From: Deltaproteobacteria bacterium
GTDB lineage: Bacteria; JAEEML01
NCBI GenBank assembly: GCA_016283195.1
Contig: JAEEML010000166.1
Location: forward strand, 1-33,255
DNA length: 33,255 bases
Direction of reading: 5' to 3'
Positions 7,819 through 15,964 of the stretch are shown piece after piece. The notes below the pieces were generated by a model. It was not told the origin of the DNA and ran no database searches. It saw nothing but the letters and a program-made list of their open reading frames with translations. Positions within the stretch are counted from its first letter, which is position 1, and each line of letters starts with the position of its first letter. The translations under genes were made by a program, and so were the position numbers.

Positions 7819-8658
7819 TTATCTTTCATACTGCGGCTGCCAGGCAGCAAACTGTTTAAGCTGCTCTTCGGTGCGGTTATAATATCGCCTTTCGCAATCA
7901 AGTTTGGCAATTTCGGCCATTTCTTCATCGGTTAGCTTAAAATCCAATATATTTAAATTCTCACGAATATGATCGGTATTCTTGCTGCCCGGGATCACGA
8001 CAAAGCCCATCTGCGTATGCCAGCGCAAAATCACCTGCGCCGCGCTCTTGCCATATTTTTTGCCCAAGTCCACAAAAACCTGCTCACTAATCAATGACTT
8101 ATCACCATGGCCCAGCGGATACCAGGACATCAGCTTAATGCCATATTTATCTAGGGTTTTTCTAAGCTCGCGCTGGGTAAAATATGGATGCGCCTCCACT
8201 TGAATAAATTGCGGAGCAATTTCCCACTCTTTTTCCAGAGCCGCAATATATTGGCCTTCAAAATTGGAAATGCCGATAGCTTTGGCTAAGCCCGCGCGGT
8301 AAGCTTTTTCCAGCTGCCGATAACCGGCCAGCCAATTACCGGCCGGCTGATGGATATAGAGCAGGTCCACATAATCCACGCCCAAGCGCTCCAGCGTCTC
8401 GCTAACCGCCTGATCATTTTCATATTCCGATGGCCAGAGCTTGGTTGAAAGGTAAATATCTTGGCGCTTTACCCCACTCGCCTTTATTCCGCGCCCGCAG
8501 GCTCTTTCGTTGACATAGGCATTGGCGGTATCAATGAGCGAATAGCCCATTTTTAGAGCTTCGCGCACACTGTTTTCGGCATCTGCCGGGGAAAGCATAT
8601 ATGTGCCAAGGCCAATCAGGGGGCATTTTTCTTGATTATTTAGGGTTATCTTTTCCAT
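7819..8658 (-). CDS. Aldo/keto reductase
   Basis: 279 residues, TIM-barrel NADPH-dependent reductase of aldehydes and ketones. The catalytic tetrad is complete: D43 (LIDTANAY), Y48, K73 (STKLW) and H103 (YIHQPAG). GISNF and the C-terminal cofactor-binding PGSKNTDHIREN are also present. Length is normal for the family (2,5-diketogluconate reductase-like branch). AAAGGAG precedes the ATG. It is transcribed alone from the LysR-type promoter at 8715-8782 and ends at a terminator. Together with the flavodoxin operon it forms a small regulon probably driven by the LysR protein between them. The substrate cannot be told from sequence. Confidence 0.93.
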   Translation of the reverse strand: MEKITLNNQEKCPLIGLGTYMLSPADAENSVREALKMGYSLIDTANAYVNERACGRGIKASGVKRQDIYLSTKLWPSEYENDQAVSETLERLGVDYVDLLYIHQPAGNWLAGYRQLEKAYRAGLAKAIGISNFEGQYIAALEKEWEIAPQFIQVEAHPYFTQRELRKTLDKYGIKLMSWYPLGHGDKSLISEQVFVDLGKKYGKSAAQVILRWHTQMGFVVIPGSKNTDHIRENLNILDFKLTDEEMAEIAKLDCERRYYNRTEEQLKQFAAWQPQYER

Positions 8659-8714
8659 TTGCCTGCTCCTTTGGTTAAGATGATAGGCTGCCTCTTTACG
8701 CGAGGCGCATCATT

Positions 8715-8782
8715 GGAGTAGCAAACAAAATCGGGAAAGTACAATGCTATTATTTCATTCACTATGCATGGGGAGCATAGTG
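8715..8782 (-). promoter_or_regulatory. LysR-type promoter of the aldo/keto reductase gene
   Basis: A second copy of the block at 6707-6774. CACTATG-N9-CATAGTG lies at 8760-8782 with T-N11-A at 8765/8777, TTGTAC at 8739-8744, and extended -10-like TGC TACTCC at 8715-8723. Spacing is the same as in the other copy. Arms and core boxes are nearly unchanged while the dyad centre differs. Confidence 0.72.
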
Positions 8783-8829
8783 ACTACGGGCAGCTACAGC
8801 TTATTAGCCTCTGGCGAACTCTTGGCCGG

Positions 8830-8953
8830 TTGGGCTTTTGGGCCGCTTGTGAGCAAAACGCACGCCAACGTAATTGGCCATGATTTTTAAGGCTTTATTT
8901 CAAGGTGCAAATTTTGCCGGTTTGCTGGCTATAAAAGGTGTGGGCAGCAGTGA
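8830..8953. repeat. 124-bp dispersed repeat, copy 1
   Basis: This stretch matches 10546-10669 at most positions, including an unbroken block around CACGCCAACGTAATTGGCC and ATTTTTAAGGCTTTATTTCAAG. It lies between the aldo/keto reductase promoter and the YhcG gene. A short GTG-started plus frame (from 8780) and a short minus frame overlapping the YhcG stop both cross it, but neither stays open in copy 2, so I do not call them genes. Confidence 0.7.
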
Positions 8954-8983
8954 ATCCATTTTCCCTATTTTCCAACTCTTCCA

Positions 8984-10147
8984 TCATTGCTCATCCCCAT
9001 TCTGTAACCTGAAAAATTCCTTCTGCTGCTCGATTTCACGCCGCAATTCCTCTTGCGTAGGCATATAAGTGAGATACTTGGCGGCATAAAGTTGGTCGCT
9101 GCCGTTGAGAACGGAATAATGTGCCACATTATCATCGGTGTCGGCGCAAAGCAATAGCCCAATGGTCGGATTATGCCCTTCGGGGCGCACCAGTTCATCG
9201 TACATCTTCACATACATATCCATCTGCCCAACATCCTGATAATTCAACTTTTTTGTTTTTAAATCGATAAGGACAAAACAGCGCAGATGATAATTGTAGA
9301 AAACAAGGTCGATATAATAGTCTTCCTTTTCGGTGTGAATATGTTTTTGGCGGTCAACGAAAGCAAAGCCTTTGCCTAGTTCCATAAGGAACGGCACAAG
9401 ATGGTCGATAATGCTCTGCTCAAGCCGACTCTCGGTATATTCAGCATTGTTTTTGAAGCCCAAAAATTCGGCAACCACAGGATTTTTCAGATATTCAAGC
9501 TTGTCTTGTAGCGGCTTTGTGAGTTTTTCCATCTCGTCGTGCACCGCCGCTTTGTTTTGCGACTGAAGCATTCGGTGGTAGTATTGCGACGATATGTTGC
9601 GCTGCAGGGTGCGGGTGCTCCACATTTCGTTGGCGGCCTCGTTCTCGTACCAGGCGCGGGCTTCGGCATTTTGCTCTTGCAGGATGATGCTATAGTGCGA
9701 CCAAGACAATCTCAATGGATATGCGGAAGCAATAAATCCATATAAATCCGATTGGTCGGAAAATCCCATCACCGCTGGGACAGTTTCAGATTGTCCCGTC
9801 AGTGATGGGACAATTTCAGATTTTCCACTCACTGCGTGGAAAATGTTCTGGAATGATTTATAAAATGACAAATACCTATAAAGGTTGTTGCGAGAATAGC
9901 CAGCACCATATTTTAAGGTTAAATCTTTTGCCAACCCTCGTATAACCTGCTCGCCATATTCAGCCCGCTTGTCGTTCAGCACTTCTTTCTGTATGCGCAT
10001 ACCTAAAAGCCAGTTGCGTTTGATGAGCGTTTCGTTCACGGCGCGGTAAGCCGCTGACTGTGCCTGTTCAATAATGACGCACGCATCCTGAAACAGGCCC
10101 GACATAGATTCAGGCGCTTTATCTATTTCTGTATGATATTTTTTCAT
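8984..10147 (-). CDS. DUF1016 (YhcG-type) PD-(D/E)XK nuclease family protein
   Basis: 387 residues. The N-terminal DUF1016 helical domain covers about 20-190 (AYRAVNETLIKRNWLLGMRI, then RNNLYRYLSFY, LSWSHYSIIL). The C-terminal nuclease domain covers about 225-380, with DYYIDLVFYN and VLIDLKTKKL supplying the D...DxK catalytic pattern. These proteins occur often in accessory regions near restriction genes; their exact role is not settled. The domain boundary holds a 10-residue in-frame repeat (SGKSEIVPSL, TGQSETVPAV). The frame extends to 10225, but ATG 10147 gives the usual N-terminus; its upstream GGTG is weak. The gene follows a short minus-strand ORF by 8 nt. Confidence 0.85.
   Translation of the reverse strand: MKKYHTEIDKAPESMSGLFQDACVIIEQAQSAAYRAVNETLIKRNWLLGMRIQKEVLNDKRAEYGEQVIRGLAKDLTLKYGAGYSRNNLYRYLSFYKSFQNIFHAVSGKSEIVPSLTGQSETVPAVMGFSDQSDLYGFIASAYPLRLSWSHYSIILQEQNAEARAWYENEAANEMWSTRTLQRNISSQYYHRMLQSQNKAAVHDEMEKLTKPLQDKLEYLKNPVVAEFLGFKNNAEYTESRLEQSIIDHLVPFLMELGKGFAFVDRQKHIHTEKEDYYIDLVFYNYHLRCFVLIDLKTKKLNYQDVGQMDMYVKMYDELVRPEGHNPTIGLLLCADTDDNVAHYSVLNGSDQLYAAKYLTYMPTQEELRREIEQQKEFFRLQNGDEQ
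9766..9836 (-). repeat. In-frame 30-bp repeat inside the yhcG-like gene
   Basis: Two 30-bp units encoding SGKSEIVPSL and TGQSETVPAV, with a partial third (MGFSDQ), lie where other members of the family run straight from SGK into the LSWSHY helix. The DNA alternates GGGACA and TGTCCC, so it can also form hairpins. Length can change by whole codons without breaking the gene. Confidence 0.6.
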
Positions 10148-10155
10148 ATTCACCA

Positions 10156-10305
10156 CTATCTTTTGACCGGTTTTTGTCGCTTTTTTGCCGCCGGAGCCGT
10201 CGGGAGCGGGTTCATTCCAGCGCACGGTATTGATAATGTCTTCTTATCACGAAGAATGTCGGCCATGCCGAAAAGAAGATTGCCTAAGGCCTGTTTGGTA
10301 ATCAT
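10156..10305 (-). CDS. Small ORF resembling a type I methylase N-terminal scrap
   Basis: 49 residues from ATG 10305, with GAGGA 8 nt upstream, ending 8 nt before the yhcG-like start. The segment NLLFGMADILRDK recalls the N-terminal helix of HsdM-like methylases; the C-terminal third is Pro/Lys-rich and matches nothing I know. It may be a broken remnant of a type I restriction gene, or a leader peptide that couples translation into the nuclease gene. No function can be assigned. Confidence 0.35.
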   Translation of the reverse strand: MITKQALGNLLFGMADILRDKKTLSIPCAGMNPLPTAPAAKKRQKPVKR

Positions 10306-10389
10306 CTTTTTGTCCTCAATATTTAAGCTCTTGCCTTGCTGCAGAGAGCTCAGCCACGCTAGCACAGTGCGGGAAATTCTTAAAGCGAG

Positions 10390-10510
10390 AAACACAGTCT
10401 TCTATATCGACACACAGCGTATTGGCCAGAGCAGAGGTAAGAGTAAGCGGTTTTTGCGACATCAGCACATTTGTATAAATAATATAATAATGTTCGATAT
10501 AATGCGCCTC
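10390..10510 (-). pseudogene. Fragment of a LysR-type regulator gene
   Basis: The minus strand encodes pieces such as MSQKPLTLTSALANTL, nearly the same as MSQKPLTFTTALANTL in the LysR protein at 6785-7642 (DNA match strongest over 10411-10475). The reading frame is lost on both sides and no DNA-binding domain is present. It lies next to copy 2 of the 124-bp repeat, so a second LysR/aldo-keto locus was probably duplicated and then mostly deleted. Confidence 0.7.
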
Positions 10511-10545
10511 CTACATGATAAATAGACCGGGTTAAGCTTCAGCAA

Positions 10546-10669
10546 GTGGGCTTTGGTGACCGCTTGCGAGCAAAAAGCACGCCAACGTAATTGGCCATGA
10601 TTTTTAAGGCTTTATTTCAAGATGTGAATTTGGGCGGTTTGCTGGCTATGAAAGGTGGGGCAGCAGTGA
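10546..10669. repeat. 124-bp dispersed repeat, copy 2
   Basis: Counterpart of 8830-8953 in the same orientation, 1716 bp away. Differences are scattered substitutions, with no gap needed across most of the match. It lies between the LysR fragment and the end of the DUF362 gene. Confidence 0.7.
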
Positions 10670-10710
10670 GAAAGGCATTTTCTTAAATCGGAGCTAGCGG
10701 GAAAAAGTGC

Positions 10711-11991
10711 TTACTTAACCTCAATAAGCTCATATTCCGCATTACCCAGGCCGATTTTCTTGGCATGAGCCAGGCAGGTTTTGTATTCCGCGTTAGGATT
10801 GGTGCTTTCAAAATGGTCGTGGTGGTCATGAAAAGCGCTTCTAGCCATTTCATCTGCCAGCTGGCTACCGGGTAAAGGCTCTGCTTTAAGGCAGGCATCC
10901 ACGCAGGCCTGGTCCAGAGCCAGCGGGTCAAAAGAAGCAAACATGCCGATATTGGGCAAAATCGGCGCATCGTTGCCGGAGTGACAATCGCAAGTCGGCG
11001 AAACATCGCGGATGATGGAAATATGAAAATGGGGCCTGCCGTCTAAAACAGCTTTGGTATATTCGGCCATGCGGCAATTTAATTCCTTTACCGCCGCGTT
11101 TAAGGCAAAACTGATGGCATCAAAATTACAAGCGCCGATGCAGCGTCCGCAGCCCACGCAATTTGGCGTAATAGCCATTTTTTTGCTCTTTTGGTCAAAA
11201 ACCAGCCCCTCGTTGGCACACTCTTTGAGGCATTTTTTACAACCGCGGCATTTTTGGGCACTAATGTGTGGCTTACCGTTACTATGCTGCTCTTTTTTGC
11301 CGGCGCGCGAGCCACAACCCATGCCGATATTCTTGATGGCGCCGCCGAAACCGGTGACCTCATGGCCCTTAAAATGGGTTAAAGAGATAAAAATATCGGC
11401 ATCCATAACGGCGCGGCCGATTCTGGCTTCTTTCACATATTCGCCGCCGGCTACCGGCACGACAATATCATCCGTACCTTTTAACCCGTCGCCGATGATA
11501 ATGGGACAACCGGCCGAGAGCGGCGTAAAACCGTTTTCCCAGGCGCAGTAAAGATGTTCGATGGCGTTTTTGCGGCTGCCGGGGTAAAGAGTGTTGCAAT
11601 CGGTCAAAAAGGGCTGACCACCGGCCGCTTTGATGGTATCCACCAGCGCTTTGGCGTAATTGGGGCGCAAATAGCTCATATTGCCCAGCTCGCCAAAGTG
11701 CATTTTTATGGCCACAAATTTGCCCTCCATATCAATCTGCCCAATGCCGGCTGCTTTGATGAGGCGTTTTAATTTGTCTCCCGGCCCCTCATCCGGCTTA
11801 CAGCGAAAATCAGCGAAAAAAAACCTTTGATATTCCTTGGTTAGAAATAAGCAATGCTCCTTTTTAGCAAATGGTCCTTCTATATTTTCTCTAAGTGGCC
11901 AAGTGGGGCTTTTATTATACCGCTTCGCGCGTGCACTGGATGCTCTCTTGGCTTCGCTTGTTGTTTTTCCGGCCGCCTCTTTAGCAACCAT
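10711..11991 (-). CDS. DUF362 domain 4Fe-4S protein with disturbed 5' end
   Basis: A DUF362 protein with two ferredoxin-type cluster motifs in its second half (CRGCKKCLKEC and CVGCGRCIGAC), likely carrying two 4Fe-4S clusters; the role of the family is poorly defined. The body from FADFRCKP onward matches the family, but the 57 residues before it do not. The usual start (SKVFFADF) can be read one frame over: a tract of eight T (minus strand, 11823-11816) would need seven to join SKV to FFADF. An AAAAGGAG at 11864-11857 and a TATAAT at 11919-11914 also lie inside the extension, pointing to an original start near 11850. So either an indel, a sequencing error, or an unusual start. Treat the N-terminus as unreliable. 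Confidence 0.75.
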   Translation of the reverse strand: MVAKEAAGKTTSEAKRASSARAKRYNKSPTWPLRENIEGPFAKKEHCLFLTKEYQRFFFADFRCKPDEGPGDKLKRLIKAAGIGQIDMEGKFVAIKMHFGELGNMSYLRPNYAKALVDTIKAAGGQPFLTDCNTLYPGSRKNAIEHLYCAWENGFTPLSAGCPIIIGDGLKGTDDIVVPVAGGEYVKEARIGRAVMDADIFISLTHFKGHEVTGFGGAIKNIGMGCGSRAGKKEQHSNGKPHISAQKCRGCKKCLKECANEGLVFDQKSKKMAITPNCVGCGRCIGACNFDAISFALNAAVKELNCRMAEYTKAVLDGRPHFHISIIRDVSPTCDCHSGNDAPILPNIGMFASFDPLALDQACVDACLKAEPLPGSQLADEMARSAFHDHHDHFESTNPNAEYKTCLAHAKKIGLGNAEYELIEVK

Positions 11992-12015
11992 GACTGCCGG
12001 GCGACGGGCGGCAGT

Positions 12016-12446
12016 TTAGCATAAAGGCAGCACTTTAACCAGTGGCGTATCCAGGGAGAGGGTGCCATCATTACCATGGAGGCTAGGGCCATACCGGTAA
12101 AGACTTTAGTGATACTGGCTAACTGGAAGTTTAGATTATATAGTTTTTTTTCGGCGGCAAATTCGCCAAAGCCTTTGGCGGAAACACCATCGGGAGTAGC
12201 TACGGCTACTATAGTGCCCAGAGAATTATCAATATCGCTAATTCGCTGAAATAATGGGCTTATTTTGGCTAAAAGTTCATCAGATTTAGCTGATGGATTA
12301 GGCGCGCCTTTAAATTCCGGTTTAGTTTGAAGGCTCTCCTCGTTGTTTTCATTACCATGATTGTCGCCATTTTGGCCGCAGGCGCTTAGAAGCAAAGCGC
12401 TTAAGATGAGCAGCAGAAGGCGTGGCCATTTCTTAAGTGTTTTCAT
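12016..12446 (-). pseudogene. Truncated, frameshifted serine beta-lactamase-type lipoprotein gene
   Basis: Starts with a lipoprotein signal (lipobox LSAC) and a low-complexity spacer, then the beginning of a beta-lactamase/penicillin-binding-type domain: LYNLNFQLASITKVFTGMAL holds the SxxK motif (SITK). After ASMV the frame must shift by one base to continue as NDGTLSLDTPLVKVLPL and then stops at TAA 12016-12018. Family members run about 350 residues, so roughly two thirds are missing, including the YxN and K-T-G motifs. Without the shift the frame continues to 11880 as unrelated sequence. It cannot be an active hydrolase. Confidence 0.8.
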
Positions 12447-12638
12447 TTTGTTACTCCTTTAATAATCGGACTAAATCAAATTAATTGGTTATTTTTTGCG
12501 GCGTAAAAAAGCCGAAAAAAACCTTTGTAGCCCAATCGCGAGTAAAGGTGTTAAAATTTTTTTGGGTTTTAGATAAGTTACTGTGACCTAGACAAAATCT
12601 GGGCGTTTACTGTAAGTTTGATAGCGGGTAATGTGGGC

Positions 12639-12749
12639 ATGAAGGTGTTATTGCTCGCGGTGGAAACCAACCAGCCGGAGTTTATGAGTGCCCTTATTGC
12701 GCCGGGGCCGGTCCCTTTGCTCGGATACTTTGGCACTGGGCGACTATGA
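12639..12749 (+). pseudogene. Ankyrin-repeat remnant upstream of the ankyrin gene
   Basis: A 36-codon frame whose start (LLLAVETNQPEFMSALIAPG) follows the ankyrin consensus seen in the next gene (ALMxAAxxGHxEVVxxLLxAGAD). It then degenerates and stops just before that gene's start region. It is probably the leftover end of an earlier ankyrin-repeat gene. The remaining 12447-12638 is AT-rich with no feature I can support. Confidence 0.45.
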
Positions 12750-12760
12750 AGGAAATCTTA

Positions 12761-15715
12761 ATGTTTTCAGTAAATAACAAAAAACGCCATAACGGTGACA
12801 ATAATAGAAATAAGCTGGTAAAATTTTTGCTTCCCAGATTTACCTCTCTCTTTCCGCCTCTCCTTGCCAGCCTCTTTTTTATCCTGCCGGCCAAGGCGGC
12901 CTGTGCTAAAAACTCAAACATTATCGGTATGATCTTTGGTGAGCTCCAGTGGCAGATGTGCCGAGCGGAGATGACCACCGAAAAAGAGACGCCGCTGATG
13001 AAGGCCGCCGAGGAGGGTAATACCAAAAAAGTGCAGGAGCTTATTGCTGCCGGGGCCGAAGTAAACGCTGTCTATGGAGAGCACTATGTCAGAACGACAG
13101 CGCTTTTAGAAGCCGTCAAAGAGGGCCACACGGAAGTGGTGAAGCTCCTCCTGGATGCCGGAGCCAAACCTGATTTAAAAGATGGCGAGTGCAATACAGC
13201 TCTCATGTATGCTGTAAATATGGACAACGCGCAGGAAATGGTTCGCCTGCTTCTTGAGGCTGGGGCAAGTCCCAGAACGAAGAATTTAGAGGGCGAGAAC
13301 GCGCTTGGCATGGTGCTGCAATGTAAGGTGAATGATAATTTACTGCCCTTTCTAAAAGCCAGGGTGTGGCTCTCCTCCAGGCAAAAAAACAAGGCGCTTT
13401 CTATGGCTGTTTGCCAAGATATGGAGACTTTTAAGGCGGCTATTGAAGCTGGAGCCAGGCCGAAGGAAGAGACATTGCTTAAAGCTGCCCAATGCGGCCA
13501 GGCAGATATTGTGCGCTTTCTAATTAGCAAAAAAATAAATATTAATGCCCGCGACAGTATGAAGGAAAAAGCCAAAACGCCGCTGATGTGGGCCGCCGAA
13601 AATGGGCATCTTGAGGTGGTGCAGGCGCTTACCTCCGCCGGAGCCGAAATAGATGCCCGCGCCCTTCCCCAAGAATCCTGGGAACGAGTTTATTATCATG
13701 ATAGCAAAGAAAAATCCAAATTTCTAGCCGGCGAGACAGCGCTCGTATTAGCAATTAGGGCCAGCGCTAGATATGAGTTTTTAAGTCGCAAACTGGCCGT
13801 AATTCAGGCCCTTTTGCAAGCTGGTGCCGATGTAAATATCAACAGCTGGAAATACGAACAATGGGACTTGTCACCACCAAGCTCGAAAGGTTATACCCCG
13901 CTCATAATAGCCGCCGAGACTTGGTGCCCGCCTGAGGTAATCAAGGCACTCATCGCCGCCGGGGCAGATTTAAAAGCCCGCCATGGCAAACAGGTTATGG
14001 ATATACTGCTGTGCAATGAGAATATCAGCGAAGATAACGACGTGGAGTTAGTTCGCGAGCTCATAAAAGCCGGAGCCAATGTAAATACGCGGTGTGATTA
14101 TAATAATTATGATAAGGTGTTTACATATAATTCTCGTCATGGTGGAGAAACGCCGCTCATGGTGGCGGCTAGAGGCGGCAGCGCGGAAATCGTGCAAATG
14201 CTGATTGACGCTGGGGCCGATGTAAATGCTCAAAACGAAAAAAATAATAATCAAACAGCTCTTATCTTAGCTACCCGCGAGGGCCATGCAGAGGTGGTGA
14301 AAGTTCTTCTTGCTGCCGGGGCCGACAAAACAGCTCGGCTGACTAAAGAGGAACATAAGGATATCTTTAAAGCTGATGTTTCTCAGGCTGATCCTGGTTA
14401 TACGCTGCTGATGCTGGCTTTTATGCCCCTGCGCGGGAGTTTATATTATAAGGAGTATACGCCACATCCGCAAGTGATAAAAGCACTGATTGAAGCCGGG
14501 GTGGATGTAAATGCCCAAAACATTAAGGGCGAAACGGCCCTGTATTTAGCTGCAAAGCGTGGTGATACTGAAGCAGTTAAGATGCTGCTCGCCGCCGGGG
14601 CCGAGGTAAACACACAGGATAATTATAATAAAGAGACACCGCTAAATCAAGCTGCTAGAAGAGACCACACCGAGATAGTTAAGGCTCTGATTGCCGCCGG
14701 GGCCGATGTAAATGCCAAGGATGAGGACAACAGTACGGCGCTAATGAGTGCGGCCTATTGTGGCAAAATAGAGATAGTGCAGATGCTGCTCGCCGCCGGG
14801 GCGGATGTAAATGCCCAGAGGTATTATTATAACAGTACGGCGCTAATGGATGCTACCGATTGTAGGCGCACCGAGACAGTTAAGGCTCTGATTGCCGCCG
14901 GAGCCGATGTAAATGCCAAGAATAAAAACAACGATACGGCGCTAATGTTGGCTAGTAATGGAGATTATAGCGGCCTTCGCGGTTTTGCCAATGAATATTA
15001 TAAAGCTTATACTGAGATAGCGTTAGCTCTGATTGCTGCCGGGGCCGATGTAAATATCAAGAATAAGGACGATGAGACGGCGCTAATACGAGCTATTAAT
15101 AACGGTTATACCGAGATAGCACTGGCCCTAATTAAGGCCGGGGCCGACGTAAGTGCCAAGGATGATGATAACGAGACGGCGCTAATGAGGGCTACCTCTC
15201 GGGATAATGCAGAGATAGTGCGGGCTCTGATTGCCGCCGGTGCCGATGTAAATGCCAAGGATAATAAGACACTACTAATGAAGGCTGCCTATCAGAAGAA
15301 TACAGAGATAGTGCGGGTTCTGATTGCCGCCGGTGCCGACGTAAATGCCAAGGGTTATCATAACGGGACGGCGCTAATGAGCGCTGTCGGCAACGCGGAG
15401 ACTCTGCAAATGCTAATTGCCGCCGGTGCCGATGTAAATGCTAAGGATGATGATAACGAGACGGCGCTAATGAGGGCCGTCTACAACGCGGAGATTGTGC
15501 AAATGCTAATTGCCGCCGGTGCCGATGTAAATGCTAAGGATGATGATAACGATACGGCGCTAATGAGGGCAGCTCGTTGGGGGCATACCAAGACAGTGCG
15601 AGTTCTGCTTGCCGCCGGTGCCGACGTAAATGCCAAAAATAATGACAACAAAACGGCTCTTGACATGGCCCAAACAGATGAAATTGCAGCGTTATTAAGA
15701 AGAGCGAAAAAGTAG
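12761..15715 (+). CDS. Large secreted ankyrin-repeat protein
   Basis: 984 residues. Start chosen at ATG 12761, with AAGGA 7 nt upstream, rather than 12746. A signal peptide (hydrophobic LLASLFFILPAKA, cleavage likely after AKA near residue 47) is followed by about 25 ankyrin repeats running almost to the C-terminus. Repeats near the N-terminus are divergent; those from about residue 630 are very alike (consensus TALMxAA-N-AEIVxxLIAAGADVNAKDDDN). Two repeats (GTALMSAVGNAETL, ETALMRAVYNAEIV) are two or three residues short. No enzyme domain is seen, so a protein-binding role in the periplasm or outside the cell is the likely function (inference). The gene stands alone, with no close operon partner. 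Confidence 0.9.
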   Translation: MFSVNNKKRHNGDNNRNKLVKFLLPRFTSLFPPLLASLFFILPAKAACAKNSNIIGMIFGELQWQMCRAEMTTEKETPLMKAAEEGNTKKVQELIAAGAEVNAVYGEHYVRTTALLEAVKEGHTEVVKLLLDAGAKPDLKDGECNTALMYAVNMDNAQEMVRLLLEAGASPRTKNLEGENALGMVLQCKVNDNLLPFLKARVWLSSRQKNKALSMAVCQDMETFKAAIEAGARPKEETLLKAAQCGQADIVRFLISKKININARDSMKEKAKTPLMWAAENGHLEVVQALTSAGAEIDARALPQESWERVYYHDSKEKSKFLAGETALVLAIRASARYEFLSRKLAVIQALLQAGADVNINSWKYEQWDLSPPSSKGYTPLIIAAETWCPPEVIKALIAAGADLKARHGKQVMDILLCNENISEDNDVELVRELIKAGANVNTRCDYNNYDKVFTYNSRHGGETPLMVAARGGSAEIVQMLIDAGADVNAQNEKNNNQTALILATREGHAEVVKVLLAAGADKTARLTKEEHKDIFKADVSQADPGYTLLMLAFMPLRGSLYYKEYTPHPQVIKALIEAGVDVNAQNIKGETALYLAAKRGDTEAVKMLLAAGAEVNTQDNYNKETPLNQAARRDHTEIVKALIAAGADVNAKDEDNSTALMSAAYCGKIEIVQMLLAAGADVNAQRYYYNSTALMDATDCRRTETVKALIAAGADVNAKNKNNDTALMLASNGDYSGLRGFANEYYKAYTEIALALIAAGADVNIKNKDDETALIRAINNGYTEIALALIKAGADVSAKDDDNETALMRATSRDNAEIVRALIAAGADVNAKDNKTLLMKAAYQKNTEIVRVLIAAGADVNAKGYHNGTALMSAVGNAETLQMLIAAGADVNAKDDDNETALMRAVYNAEIVQMLIAAGADVNAKDDDNDTALMRAARWGHTKTVRVLLAAGADVNAKNNDNKTALDMAQTDEIAALLRRAKK
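14650..15640 (+). repeat. Near-identical ankyrin DNA repeats
   Basis: The unit of about 99 bp (some 93 bp) carries blocks such as ATTGCCGCCGGTGCCGATGT and AATGCCAAGGATG many times with few differences, densest at 15210-15640. The high DNA identity, including third codon positions, shows recent expansion by unequal recombination or slippage rather than old divergence. Confidence 0.8.
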
Positions 15716-15964
15716 GGCATTTGTCTATATAAAAATACTTTACTCACTGCCCAGCACCTCAAATTAAATTAACCGAATTTTAGGGGCAGAATATTTTACG
15801 AATAAGCCGGAGCCGCGCGCTTTTCTCGTCGCCCCCAAGAAAACTATCTCCATTTCTTCAAAAACATGATATGCCACTTGTTACCGGTAGTGTTCCGGCG
15901 GCTAAGGGCCGGACATATTGTAAAAAAACGGCAGGGAGAGCCTGTTTTTCCTAAAGAGGCAGCA

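Noticed and set aside
8780-8887. GTG-started 35-residue plus frame across the 124-bp repeat
   Set aside because: The frame meets a stop in the second repeat copy and the product resembles nothing; more likely non-coding repeat.
8900-8990. 29-residue minus frame starting at the YhcG stop (overlapping ATG)
   Set aside because: Short, not conserved in the second repeat copy, and with no recognisable sequence; overlap is probably chance.
9776-9850. CRISPR-like alternating repeats
   Set aside because: Units are adjacent with no unique spacers and stay in frame inside a nuclease gene; this is a protein-level repeat, not an array.
14048-14254. Minus-strand frames inside the ankyrin gene
   Set aside because: They are reflections of the repeated plus-strand codons and have no ribosome sites or family likeness.
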